NCBI GenBank assembly: GCA_945875225.1
Contig: CAMCJY010000033.1
Location: 1-11,470, forward strand
DNA length: 11,470 nucleotides
From: Comamonas sp. lk
GTDB lineage: Bacteria > Pseudomonadota > Gammaproteobacteria > Burkholderiales > Burkholderiaceae_C
Direction: 5' to 3'
The position numbers and the translations under genes are program-made. Below, one piece after another: positions 1 through 7,380 of this stretch. Each line of letters begins with the position of its first letter. The stretch's first letter is position 1. The notes beneath the pieces are model-generated. The model was not told the DNA's origin. It did no database searches and saw only the letters and a list, made by a program, of their open reading frames with translations.

Positions 1-274
1 CATTTTCAAACTCGGTGGTAATGGCGCTGCAAATGGCGGCCAGTTGCGCCAGCCCTTGTGGGTCCTGGTAGCCGCTTTGGATGTGGTGGTGGCTGACGCG
101 CCCGGCTGGGCTTTCGGCATCAGGGTCCAGCACTGCTGTCTCATAACCCATGGCTTGGGCGGCATGCACAAACATGCGGCCTAATTGACCGCCACCCACC
201 ACGCCCAGCGTTAGCGGCCCGCCGCCCGGTCCGGCGGCCTGCGCTCCAGGTAACAGCGCAGCGCTTGCGCTCAT
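1..274 (-). CDS. purK: N5-carboxyaminoimidazole ribonucleotide synthase PurK, N-terminal part (cut by window edge)
   Basis: PurK converts AIR, ATP and bicarbonate to N5-CAIR in de novo purine synthesis in the cytoplasm. About 91 codons are visible. The glycine-rich GGGQLGRM motif at residues 27-34 opens the ATP-grasp enzyme's N-terminal fold, and the visible part ends in the family-typical TTEFEN. The rest lies beyond position 1. The ATG at 274-272 overlaps the purE TGA (273-271) as ATGA, so the two are probably translationally coupled and form one operon. A low-complexity Ala/Gly/Pro tract of about 20 residues precedes the conserved start of the fold. It could be a real extension or could mean that translation starts further in, but the stop-start overlap favours this ATG. 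Identification is by recognised motifs and by the purE neighbour. Confidence 0.93.
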   Translation of the reverse strand, partial: MSASAALLPGAQAAGPGGGPLTLGVVGGGQLGRMFVHAAQAMGYETAVLDPDAESPAGRVSHHHIQSGYQDPQGLAQLAAICSAITTEFEN

Positions 275-789
275 AAGCCGACCAGTCCGCCCGACAAGCC
301 CGTCACGGGCAAAAGCTGCTCGCGCGCTGCGCGCGTTTGCTCTGCGCGATAGGCATCCAATTGCTTGCCTAGCGCCGCATCGTGCGCAGCCAAGAGGGCC
401 ACCGCAAACAAAGCCGCATTGGCCGCACCGGCTGCGCCAATGGCAAACGTAGCCACCGGTATGCCTTTGGGCATTTGCACAATGCTGTGCAGGGACTCAA
501 CGCCTTGCAAGTGCTGGCTCGGCACCGGCACGCCCAGCACCGGCACCGTGGTTTTGCAGGCCAGCATGCCCGGCAGGTGCGCGGCACCGCCAGCGCCGGC
601 GATGATGGCGCGCAGGCCCCGGCCCTGGGCCGCTTGCGCAAAAGTGAACATTTCGTCAGGCATGCGGTGCGCTGAAAGCACACGCGCCTCAAAGGCGATG
701 CCAAACTGTTGGAGAATCTGCACTGCGTGCTGCATGGTGTCCCAGTCCGAACTGGAACCCATGACGACCGCGATAGGTGTGGTGCTCAT
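271..789 (-). CDS. purE: N5-carboxyaminoimidazole ribonucleotide mutase PurE (class I)
   Basis: PurE rearranges N5-CAIR, the PurK product, to CAIR. With the ATG at 789-787 the protein has 172 aa, the usual size of bacterial class I PurE. GSSSDW at residues 11-16 forms the phosphate/substrate site, SAHR at 39-42 carries the catalytic His41, and the Gly/Ala-rich GAGGAAHLPGM at 65-75 is the second substrate loop. The reading frame stays open to a GTG at 813, which would add eight residues (MPSAVSNP). The ATG is preferred because the conserved fold begins five residues after it; neither start has a clear Shine-Dalgarno sequence. The gene overlaps purK by 4 nt. It is divergent from the thioredoxin-TPR gene, so its promoter should lie in the 102-bp gap at 790-891, where I could not assign convincing boxes. 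Confidence 0.96.
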   Translation of the reverse strand: MSTTPIAVVMGSSSDWDTMQHAVQILQQFGIAFEARVLSAHRMPDEMFTFAQAAQGRGLRAIIAGAGGAAHLPGMLACKTTVPVLGVPVPSQHLQGVESLHSIVQMPKGIPVATFAIGAAGAANAALFAVALLAAHDAALGKQLDAYRAEQTRAAREQLLPVTGLSGGLVGL

Positions 790-891
790 AGGATTGGAAA
801 CAGCGCTTGGCACCTGCGCCCGAGGATCAGACGGCAGCCGTGCCGCAAGGCTAGACCCCTAATTTTACGTTTTCACCCCGAGTATTTTTTC

Positions 892-1842
892 ATGATCAAC
901 GTCACCCTGGAAAATTTTGAAACTGAAGTCATCCGCGCCTCGCACGAGCTACCGGTGCTGCTGGACTTCTGGGCTCCCTGGTGCGGGCCCTGCAAAGTCA
1001 TAGGGCCGCTCTTGGAAAAGGTCGAAACCGATTACGCCGGGCGCTTCAAATTGGTCAAGATCGACTCGGACCAAGAGCAAGAGCTCTCCAAAGCCTTTGG
1101 CATCCGCAGCATCCCCACGTGCGTGCTCATGATCGCCGGCAAGCCGGCCGACGGCTTCATGGGCGCGGTGCCCGAAAGCCAAATCAAGACCTTTTTGGAC
1201 AAACACCTGCCGCCCGAAGGCGCCTCTCTCACCGACGCCGAAGACGCGCAGGCCTTGCTGGCGGCGGGCGATGTGGAAGCGGCGCTGCACAAATTGCAGG
1301 AAACCCTGGCCGCCGACCCGGCTAATGACGATGCGCGCCACGAACTGGTCAAACTGCTGATTCATCACAACGCCTTGGAAGACGCCAAGGCCGCTCTGGC
1401 TCCCGCCCTGGCCGCCATTCCCCGCCAGATCCGCTTTGACGCTTTGCACCATTTTTTAAGCGCCATCGAGTACGTCCATACCGACCCGCGTGGCAACTGG
1501 GAACTGGCGCAGTTTGACGAAGCTATCGCGGCCAACAAGCGCGACTTTGATACCCGTCTGGCCAAAGCCCGGGTCTTGATGGTGGAGGGCCAGTGGACCG
1601 TGGCCATGGACGAATTGCTGGAAATCATCATGCGCGACAAAACCTGGGGCGATGCGGTGCCGCGCAAAACCTTTGTGGCGATTTTGGAGTTGCTCACCCC
1701 GCCCAAACCCAAAGGCGCAGCGCAAGATACCGGTAAAACCGCTGGCGGCATCGAAATCGCCGGCAAAGTTGTCGTGGAAACCGATCCGCAAGCGCAAATG
1801 GTCGCCACCTACCGGCGCAAGTTGAGCATGGCGCTGAATTAA
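892..1842 (+). CDS. cnoX: CnoX-type chaperedoxin (thioredoxin domain plus TPR-like C-terminus)
   Basis: The 316-residue protein has an N-terminal thioredoxin fold (about 1-107) with active site WCGPC (Cys31, Cys34) and the cis-proline loop at SIPT (Pro75). A helical TPR-like region follows (about 115-316), including a repeat of the AxxLxxGDxExALxxLxxxLAxxP kind near residues 120-145. This matches the YbbN/CnoX family, cytoplasmic holdases that bind unfolding proteins under oxidative (bleach) stress and pass them to GroEL or DnaK. E. coli CnoX lacks the first active-site cysteine, whereas this protein keeps both, as Caulobacter CnoX does, so thioredoxin-type redox activity is expected (inference). 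The ATG at 892 is chosen because the thioredoxin fold begins there. The frame stays open upstream to 709, but that part has no family resemblance and overlaps purE on the other strand. The gene has no evident Shine-Dalgarno and stands alone on the plus strand between purE and purC. Confidence 0.9.
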   Translation: MINVTLENFETEVIRASHELPVLLDFWAPWCGPCKVIGPLLEKVETDYAGRFKLVKIDSDQEQELSKAFGIRSIPTCVLMIAGKPADGFMGAVPESQIKTFLDKHLPPEGASLTDAEDAQALLAAGDVEAALHKLQETLAADPANDDARHELVKLLIHHNALEDAKAALAPALAAIPRQIRFDALHHFLSAIEYVHTDPRGNWELAQFDEAIAANKRDFDTRLAKARVLMVEGQWTVAMDELLEIIMRDKTWGDAVPRKTFVAILELLTPPKPKGAAQDTGKTAGGIEIAGKVVVETDPQAQMVATYRRKLSMALN

Positions 1843-1873
1843 CTTTGGGCCACTATCGACTGCCTGCCTGATC

Positions 1874-1899
1874 GCGCGTTTTCTAAGCTTAGAACGCGC
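1874..1899. terminator. Inverted repeat between convergent cnoX and purC, possible bidirectional terminator
   Basis: Arms GCGCGTT and AACGCGC enclose the palindrome CTAAGCTTAG, with a two-T bulge on the left. The structure fits exactly in the 64-bp gap between the convergent stop codons of cnoX and purC. There is no T-run on the plus side and only a short AA/TT step, so intrinsic termination would be weak. The position argues for a transcription-ending or RNA-stabilising role. Confidence 0.45.
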
Positions 1900-1906
1900 A
1901 GCAGGG

Positions 1907-2815
1907 TCAACCCATAAGCCGCTGCAATGCTTCCTGGTACTTCGCCGCCGTTTGCGCGATCACCGCGTCCGGCACGCGGGGTGCGGGCGGCGTTTTACTC
2001 CAAGGTTTGCCATCGACTTGTGCGGCCTCCAGCCAGTCGCGTACAAATTGTTTGTCGTAGCTCGGCGGGTTGCTGCCTTCGGCATAACTCTCCAAAGGCC
2101 AGTAGCGCGATGAATCGGGCGTCAGCACCTCGTCCATCAGTGTGAGCGTGCCCGCCGCGTCCAGTCCGAACTCAAACTTGGTGTCGGCAATGATGATGCC
2201 CTTGGTCAGTGCAAAAGCCGCGGCCGCTTCGTACAGCGCGATGCTGATATCGCGGATGCGCGTGGCCAAGTCCAAGCCGATCATGTCCACGGTTTGCGCG
2301 AAGCTGATGTTCTCATCATGCTCTCCGACAGCGGCTTTAGCAGCAGGGGTGTAAATCGGCGTGGGCAGGCGCGAGGCATTGCGCAGGCCCACGGGCAGGG
2401 TCACACCGCAGACTGCGCCATGGGCTTGGTATTCCTTCCAGCCGCTGCCCGCCAGGTAGCCGCGCACAACCGCTTCGATGGGCAAAGGCTTGAGCCGCTT
2501 GACCAACATGCTGCGCCCTTGCACTTGCGCCACTTCGTCCGGTGCCACCACACTTTCGGGTGTTTCGCCGGTCAGGTGAATGGGGCACAGGTTCAGGCCT
2601 TGGGGGCCCAATTTGTCAAACCAGAACAAGGCCATTTGCGTGAGCAAAGCGCCCTTACCGGGGATGGGCTCGCCCATGATCACGTCAAACGCACTGAGGC
2701 GGTCGCTGGCAAGCATGAGGATGCGCTCAGTGCCGACGGCGTAGTTGTCACGGACCTTACCGCGCGCCAGCAAAGGCAGGGAATGCAGGGTGGAGGTGTG
2801 CAAGGAAAAGGCCAT
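1907..2815 (-). CDS. purC: Phosphoribosylaminoimidazole-succinocarboxamide synthase (SAICAR synthetase) PurC
   Basis: PurC ligates aspartate to CAIR with ATP, giving SAICAR, the step after PurE. With the ATG at 2815-2813 it has 302 aa, close to the longer yeast ADE1-like form (about 306 aa) and longer than E. coli PurC (237 aa). Seen motifs: RGKVRDNY at 18-25 (nucleotide loop), SDRLSAFD at 37-44, VVRGYLAGSGWKEY in the middle, then DTKFEFG and DEVLTPDSSRYWP in the second half, the ATP/Mg and substrate region. A GTG three codons upstream (2824) is an alternative start; neither has a good Shine-Dalgarno. The gene follows fba by 33 bp in the same direction, so it is probably co-transcribed with it. 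In many Burkholderiales purC is followed by purE-purK; here an opposite-strand cnoX intervenes. Confidence 0.96.
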   Translation of the reverse strand: MAFSLHTSTLHSLPLLARGKVRDNYAVGTERILMLASDRLSAFDVIMGEPIPGKGALLTQMALFWFDKLGPQGLNLCPIHLTGETPESVVAPDEVAQVQGRSMLVKRLKPLPIEAVVRGYLAGSGWKEYQAHGAVCGVTLPVGLRNASRLPTPIYTPAAKAAVGEHDENISFAQTVDMIGLDLATRIRDISIALYEAAAAFALTKGIIIADTKFEFGLDAAGTLTLMDEVLTPDSSRYWPLESYAEGSNPPSYDKQFVRDWLEAAQVDGKPWSKTPPAPRVPDAVIAQTAAKYQEALQRLMG

Positions 2816-2848
2816 AAGCCGCACTGTAGCGCAGCGCAGGCCGCGCTG

Positions 2849-3913
2849 TCAGTGCACTACTTGCGCCAGTTCACCCTTGCTGTAGCGGGCCGCAACCACG
2901 CTCAGCGTATCGCCTCTGACCTTAGCGCCCTGGCCTTCGCAGCCAAATTCGATATAGCGCGCTTTGACCAATTGCTTGGCCGCTTCGCGTGCGGGCTTGA
3001 GCCAGTCGCGGGCGTCAAACTTGTCGGGGTTTTCGGCTAAAAACTTGCGGCAAGCGGCGGTCATGGCCAGGCGGATGTCGGTGTCGATATTAATTTTGCG
3101 TACGCCAAACTGAATGGCTTTTTGGATTTCGGCCACCGGCACGCCATAGGTCTCTTTCATCTTGCCACCAAAAGCATTGATGGTGGCCAGCATCTCCTGC
3201 GGCACGCTGCTCGAGCCGTGCATCACCAGGTGCGTATTGGGCAGGCGGCGGTTGATTTCTTTGATGCGGTCAATCGCCAAAATATCGCCCGTGGGCTGGC
3301 GCGTGAATTTGTAGGCGCCGTGGCTGGTGCCAATGGCAATTGCCAAGGCGTCCAGTTGGGTGCGTTGGACGAAATCTGCCGCCTGCTCCGGGTCGGTGAG
3401 CAACTGCTCGCGCGTCATGGTCGCGTCGGTGCCGTGGCCGTCCTCTTTGTCGCCCTTCATGGTTTCCAGCGAGCCCAGGCAGCCTAGTTCACCTTCCACG
3501 GTGACGCCTAGTTTGTGCGCCAAAGCCACCACCTCGCGGGTGACTTGCACGTTGTATTCATAGCTGGCAATGGTTTTGCCGTCGGCCTCCAGGCTGCCGT
3601 CCATCATCACCGAGCTGAAACCCAGGTTGATCGCGCCCTGGCAGACTGCCGGACTTTGGCCATGGTCTTGGTGCATGACCACCGGGATATGTGGATAGGT
3701 TTCGATGGCCGCTTGGATCAGGTGTTTAAGAAAGGCCTCGCCGGCGTACTTGCGCGCACCCGCGCTCGCTTGCATGATGACCGGGGCGCCCACTTCGTTG
3801 GCAGCCTCCATAATGGCCTGGACTTGCTCCAGATTATTGACATTAAAAGCAGGGATGCCGTAGCCGTGGGTGGCAGCGTGGTCCAGCAATTCGCGCATTG
3901 AGACGAGGGCCAT
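2849..3913 (-). CDS. fba: Class II fructose-1,6-bisphosphate aldolase (FbaA/CbbA type)
   Basis: This zinc enzyme cleaves fructose-1,6-bisphosphate to dihydroxyacetone phosphate and glyceraldehyde-3-phosphate, or runs in reverse in gluconeogenesis and the Calvin cycle. The 354-aa length is typical of the CbbA subgroup. HQDHGQS at 81-87 contains catalytic Asp83 and zinc ligand His84. EGELG at 140-144 carries acidic metal-site residues, and His198 (TSHGAYK) and His232 (MHGSSS) are the other expected zinc ligands. NIDTD at 275-279 is the phosphate/substrate signature. The ATG at 3913-3911 is supported by GGAG seven bases upstream; an in-frame extension to 4039 has no family resemblance. It is the first gene of a probable fba-purC transcript. 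No cbb (Calvin cycle) genes are seen nearby, so a glycolytic/gluconeogenic role is assumed. Confidence 0.96.
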   Translation of the reverse strand: MALVSMRELLDHAATHGYGIPAFNVNNLEQVQAIMEAANEVGAPVIMQASAGARKYAGEAFLKHLIQAAIETYPHIPVVMHQDHGQSPAVCQGAINLGFSSVMMDGSLEADGKTIASYEYNVQVTREVVALAHKLGVTVEGELGCLGSLETMKGDKEDGHGTDATMTREQLLTDPEQAADFVQRTQLDALAIAIGTSHGAYKFTRQPTGDILAIDRIKEINRRLPNTHLVMHGSSSVPQEMLATINAFGGKMKETYGVPVAEIQKAIQFGVRKINIDTDIRLAMTAACRKFLAENPDKFDARDWLKPAREAAKQLVKARYIEFGCEGQGAKVRGDTLSVVAARYSKGELAQVVH

Positions 3914-3930
3914 GTGAGTTCTCCGGGGGG

Positions 3931-3960
3931 TTGGTAACCGCTTGGTAACTTGTACCGCTT
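3931..3960. repeat. Interleaved short direct repeats in the fba leader
   Basis: TTGGTAAC occurs at 3931-3938 and 3942-3949, 11 bp apart (one helical turn). ACCGCTT occurs at 3937-3943 and 3954-3960, 17 bp apart. The repeats sit between the putative fba -10 element and its ribosome binding site. Their spacing would suit a dimeric DNA-binding regulator or an RNA-level control element, but no known operator is recognised. Confidence 0.5.
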
Positions 3961-3965
3961 GCACT

Positions 3966-3971
3966 ATTGTA
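3966..3971 (-). promoter_or_regulatory. Putative -10 element of the fba promoter
   Basis: Reading the minus strand, TACAAT matches the sigma-70 -10 consensus in five of six positions, 52 bp before the fba ATG. The -35 position at a 17-bp spacer would be AGGGCA, which is poor and lies in the hairpin just upstream. The start region would need an activator, or the match is chance. Confidence 0.35.
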
Positions 3972-3981
3972 TTGAGATTTG

Positions 3982-4003
3982 CGGCGCCTGCCCTCAGGCG
4001 CCG
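3982..4003. terminator. Perfect 9-bp GC-rich hairpin between pyk and fba
   Basis: CGGCGCCTG and CAGGCGCCG form a perfect 9-bp stem around a CCCT loop, in the gap downstream of pyk and upstream of fba. No T-run follows on the minus strand (CAAATCTC), so it is not a canonical intrinsic terminator. It may still end or stabilise the pyk transcript, or act at the fba promoter whose -35 region it covers. Confidence 0.45.
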
Positions 4004-4049
4004 TGCCGCCAGTCTTCCCCGATGCGGCAAACGCGCCACACAGCGGCGT

Positions 4050-5483
4050 TTAAGCGACGCGGCAGACCTTCATCATATTGGTGCCGCCAGGCGCGCCCAT
4101 GGGCTCGCCGCAGGTGATGGCATAGACATCGCCAGGGGAAACAATGCCTAGCTTTTTGAGCTGCGCTTCGGCGTCGTTCAGCGCGGTGTCGCGGTCCTTG
4201 CTGCTGCTCATCAGCAAAGGGCGCACGTTGCGGTACAGCGTCATGCGGCGCTGGCTAGCCACATTGGGCGTGAGCGCATAAATCGGCACCTGAATCAAAT
4301 GGCGGCTCATCCATAAAGCGGTTGACCCGCTGTCGGTCATGGCCACAATCGCTTTGGCGCCCAAGTGATGCGCGGTAAACAGCGCGCCCATAGCAATGGA
4401 CTGGTCGATATGGTTAAAGGTCTTCCCGATGAAGTCGGTTTCCAGTTTCACCGATTCGCCCGATTCGGCTGCGATGCAGATCTGCGCCATTTCACGCACG
4501 GTTTCCAGCGGGTAGCTGCCGGCAGCCGTTTCCGCTGACAGCATGACGGCGTCGGTGCCGTCGAGCACCGCATTGGCCACGTCGCTCACCTCGGCGCGTG
4601 TAGGCACCGGGCTGCTGATCATGGACTCCATCATTTGCGTGGCAGTGATGACAATCTTGTCAAACTCGCGTGCCATTTTGATCATGCGCTTTTGTAGTGC
4701 AGGGACTGCGGCATTACCCACTTCTACAGCCAAGTCGCCGCGCGCCACCATGATGCCATCCGAGGCCCGCAATATTTCTTCCAACTTGGGGATCGCCTCG
4801 GCGCGCTCGATCTTGGCAATCAGCCCGGGCTTATGGCCGAACTCGGCAGCGGCCACGTTGCACAACTGGCGCGCCATTTCCATGTCGGTGGCGCATTTGG
4901 GGAAACTTACCGCCACATAGTCGGCTTTAAAGGCCATGGCGGTGCGGATGTCTTCCATGTCCTTGGCCGTTAGCGCCGGCGCTGTCAGGCCGCCGCCTTG
5001 CTTGTTAATGCCTTTGTTGTTGGACAGCACGCCGCCTAGCTTGACGGTGGTGTGCACTTGCTGGCCCTGCACCTTGTCCACCACCATGACGATCATGCCG
5101 TCGTTGAGCAGCAGCACATCGTCGGCCTTGACCTCTTGCGGCAGCGATTTGTAGTCCAGTCCAACGCCATGTACATCGCCTAGCTCCGTGCGGGCGGCAT
5201 CCAGAATAAAGGCTTGGCCATGCTCCAAGAAAACTTTGCCCTCTGCAAACTTGCCAACACGGATTTTGGGACCTTGCAAATCAGCCATGATGGCTACTTC
5301 GCGCCCCACACGGTGGGCCACTTCGCGCACCATGGTCGCGCGGTCGATATGGTCTTGTGCCGTGCCGTGGCTGAAATTCAGCCGCACCACATCCACGCCT
5401 TCGCGTATCAGGGCTTCGAGTATTTCGGGATCGCTAGAAGCGGGCCCCAGGGTGGCTACGATTTTGGTGGCGCGACGGGTCAT
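4050..5483 (-). CDS. pyk: Pyruvate kinase
   Basis: Pyruvate kinase transfers phosphate from phosphoenolpyruvate to ADP, the last step of glycolysis. The 477-aa product from the ATG at 5483-5481 has the usual length. TKIVATLGPASS (6-17) opens the barrel. RLNFSHG (34-40) supplies potassium and substrate ligands. GLIAKIERAEAI (220-231) is the family signature with catalytic Lys224 and Mg ligand Glu226, and Asp250 (ARGDLAVEV) is the second metal ligand. TATQMMESM and the TRAEVSDVANAVLDGTDAVM stretch (295-314) follow. A second in-frame ATG at 5513 would add MSGLIEKAVT. The shorter start is chosen because relatives begin just before TKIVAT; upstream GAGAAAG is a weak Shine-Dalgarno. MnmA ends 70 bp upstream, so read-through from it is possible. 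The gene is followed by the hairpin at 3982-4003. Confidence 0.95.
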   Translation of the reverse strand: MTRRATKIVATLGPASSDPEILEALIREGVDVVRLNFSHGTAQDHIDRATMVREVAHRVGREVAIMADLQGPKIRVGKFAEGKVFLEHGQAFILDAARTELGDVHGVGLDYKSLPQEVKADDVLLLNDGMIVMVVDKVQGQQVHTTVKLGGVLSNNKGINKQGGGLTAPALTAKDMEDIRTAMAFKADYVAVSFPKCATDMEMARQLCNVAAAEFGHKPGLIAKIERAEAIPKLEEILRASDGIMVARGDLAVEVGNAAVPALQKRMIKMAREFDKIVITATQMMESMISSPVPTRAEVSDVANAVLDGTDAVMLSAETAAGSYPLETVREMAQICIAAESGESVKLETDFIGKTFNHIDQSIAMGALFTAHHLGAKAIVAMTDSGSTALWMSRHLIQVPIYALTPNVASQRRMTLYRNVRPLLMSSSKDRDTALNDAEAQLKKLGIVSPGDVYAITCGEPMGAPGGTNMMKVCRVA

Positions 5484-5553
5484 AGTGACAGCTTTCTCAA
5501 TCAAACCGCTCATGTCTAAAGGCTCTCATTGTCCCACGGGGCAACGCTTAGGG

Positions 5554-6735
5554 TTACATCACAGCGTCAAGGGCTGGCACGCTGTCAATCACGCCGCCGC
5601 CCAGGCACAGCTCACCGTCATACAGCACTGCAGATTGACCGGGTGTGACGGCCCATTGCGCTTGGTCAAAGCCCAAATTAAATACTGCGCCATCGCTGGC
5701 GCGCCGCGCGCAGGAGCTATCGCTTTGGCGGTAGCGTGTTTTAGCGGCCAGGGGCAGGCCGCATGCGGGCGCATTACCGGCGACCCAGCTCGTATCGGCA
5801 GCGCTGAGCGATTGCGATAGCAACCACGGATGCGCATGCCCTTGCACCGCCCACAAGGTATTGGTCTGCATGTCTTTGCGCGCCACAAACCAGGGCGTAT
5901 GTTCGCCGCCACCCTTTTGTGCGCCGCGCACCTTCAGGCCGCCAATGCCCAAGCCCTGGCGCTGACCCAGGGTGTAAAAAGACAAGCCCACATGCTGGCC
6001 AATGGTGTGGCCTTTGGGGTTCTTAATCGGACCGGGTTCTTTGGCGATATAGCGGTTGAGGAATTCGCGGAATGGCCGCTCGCCGATAAAGCAAATGCCG
6101 GTCGAGTCTTTCTTCTTTGCATTGGGCAGACCGATCTCGTCGGCGATACGACGCACCTCGGTTTTATGCAACTCACCCACTGGGAAAAGGGTTTTGGACA
6201 ATTGCGCTTGGTTCAGCCGGTGCAAAAAATAGCTTTGGTCTTTGGAAGCGTCCAGCCCTTTGAGCAACTCAAACAAACCAGTGATCTCGTTGTAACGCGC
6301 GCGCGCGTAGTGGCCGGTGGCAATGCGGTCCGCCCCCAGGCGGATGGCATGGTCTAAAAAGGCTTTGAATTTAATTTCGGCGTTGCACAAAATATCCGGG
6401 TTGGGCGTACGCCCGGCCTGGTATTCGCGCAAAAACTCGGCAAACACCCGGTCTTTGTAATCAGCGGCAAAGTTGACGTGTTCAATCTCAATTCCCAGCA
6501 CATCGGCTACTGCGGCGGCGTCGATAAAGTCTTCGTTGGAAGTGCAATAACCGGGTTCGATATCCGCAGCGTTTTCGTCCGGAGCGCGGTCATCGTCTTC
6601 CCAGTTCTTCATGAAGATGCCCACCACCTCATGGCCTTGCTGCTGTAGCAGGTAAGCACTGACGGCGGAGTCCACACCACCGCTTAAGCCCACCACAATG
6701 CGTTGCTTTTTAAAGTGCTTCAGTGTGGCGCGCAT
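5554..6735 (-). CDS. mnmA: tRNA-specific 2-thiouridylase MnmA
   Basis: MnmA (TrmU) adenylates and then thiolates C2 of the wobble uridine (U34) in tRNA-Lys, -Glu and -Gln, taking sulfur relayed from IscS through TusE or an equivalent. The 393-aa product carries the PP-loop SGGVDS at 18-23, FMKNWEDDD at 41-49, catalytic Cys117 (ILCNAEIKF) and Cys215 (STGICFIG), and the tRNA-recognition region RTPNPD before the first cysteine. It is slightly longer than E. coli MnmA (about 368 aa). The extra length is mainly near the C-terminal barrel, where an Ala/Ser-rich linker occurs around residues 320-350. It starts at the only sensible ATG, 15 codons before the PP-loop. It follows the NudJ-like gene by 82 bp in the same direction, as nudJ precedes mnmA in E. 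coli. Confidence 0.96.
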   Translation of the reverse strand: MRATLKHFKKQRIVVGLSGGVDSAVSAYLLQQQGHEVVGIFMKNWEDDDRAPDENAADIEPGYCTSNEDFIDAAAVADVLGIEIEHVNFAADYKDRVFAEFLREYQAGRTPNPDILCNAEIKFKAFLDHAIRLGADRIATGHYARARYNEITGLFELLKGLDASKDQSYFLHRLNQAQLSKTLFPVGELHKTEVRRIADEIGLPNAKKKDSTGICFIGERPFREFLNRYIAKEPGPIKNPKGHTIGQHVGLSFYTLGQRQGLGIGGLKVRGAQKGGGEHTPWFVARKDMQTNTLWAVQGHAHPWLLSQSLSAADTSWVAGNAPACGLPLAAKTRYRQSDSSCARRASDGAVFNLGFDQAQWAVTPGQSAVLYDGELCLGGGVIDSVPALDAVM

Positions 6736-6817
6736 GGCCAGATTTTAGGCCTGCACTGGTAAGCGAGCCGCTACCGTAGCGCAGGCGCGACCAGGCGCAA
6801 GTGCGAGTGCATGACCT

Positions 6818-7327
6818 TCAAGCTTGCGGGCGCTTGCCGTACACACCGGCGTGGGTGTGCAGCAGGTCCAGCGGATAGCGCTGCCCGGCCAAATAGTCTT
6901 CTATGCACTGCCATACCAAGGGGCTACGGTGCTGCAGTGCGCTGGCGCGCACTTCTTGCGGTGTTAACCACAGTGTGCGCACAATGCCGGTATCGAGGAC
7001 GCGCTGCGTATCAGAGGCGCCTAGCGCGCCACAAAACGCGAAGCGCAGATAGCTCAGGTCCGCGCCACCCGGCCTGTCCGGTCCGTCGGGCAATTGCACG
7101 CGGGCCAGGTAGATGCCGACCAGCGCCTCGGGCGTGAAAGCAAACGCGGTTTCCTCCAGCGTCTCGCGGGCACAGGCTTGCGCTATCGATTCGCCAGGGT
7201 CCAGGTGCCCGGCCGGGTTGTTCAGGCGCAGGCCTTCGGGCGTTAGCTCTTCCACCAGCAAAAACCTCCCCTCGCGCTCAATAATGGCTGCCACGGTCGT
7301 CGAGGGCTTGTAGCGCAAATCGTCCAT
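6818..7327 (-). CDS. nudJ: NudJ-like Nudix hydrolase
   Basis: The 169-aa protein has a Nudix box at residues 40-62, beginning PAGHLDPGES and ending RETLEETAF, with the metal-binding REXXEE core (54-59). Its C-terminal stretch (HRSPLVWQCIEDYLAGQRYPLDLL) closely matches E. coli NudJ (YmfB), which hydrolyses phosphates of thiamine precursors (HMP-PP, TPP) and nucleotides; the substrate here is inferred. The box has Ala61 where the Nudix consensus has glycine (EEXGU). The ATG at 7327-7325 opens directly into the fold and has no Shine-Dalgarno. The order nudJ then mnmA on one strand is shared with E. coli, supporting orthology. The DUF3717-like gene ends 53 bp upstream. Confidence 0.85.
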   Translation of the reverse strand: MDDLRYKPSTTVAAIIEREGRFLLVEELTPEGLRLNNPAGHLDPGESIAQACARETLEETAFAFTPEALVGIYLARVQLPDGPDRPGGADLSYLRFAFCGALGASDTQRVLDTGIVRTLWLTPQEVRASALQHRSPLVWQCIEDYLAGQRYPLDLLHTHAGVYGKRPQA

Positions 7328-7380
7328 GAGGCTGCGAAGGCGGGCTGGGTGCTGTCGATGCGGGTGGTGGCAGCGGCTCT

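Noticed and set aside
709..891. In-frame upstream extension of cnoX
   Set aside because: It overlaps the purE start on the other strand and encodes no recognisable domain; the thioredoxin fold begins at 892.
2294..3040. 248-codon plus-strand open frame across purC and fba
   Set aside because: It is antisense to two certain genes, crosses their junction and shows no motif; open frames of this kind are expected in GC-rich DNA.
3914..4039. Upstream extension of fba by 42 codons
   Set aside because: It would read through the hairpin, the -10 element and the repeats; the ATG at 3913 has a good GGAG Shine-Dalgarno and matches the family N-terminus.
5188..5820. 210-codon plus-strand open frame across pyk and mnmA
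   Set aside because: It lies opposite two firmly identified genes and its translation has no domain signature.
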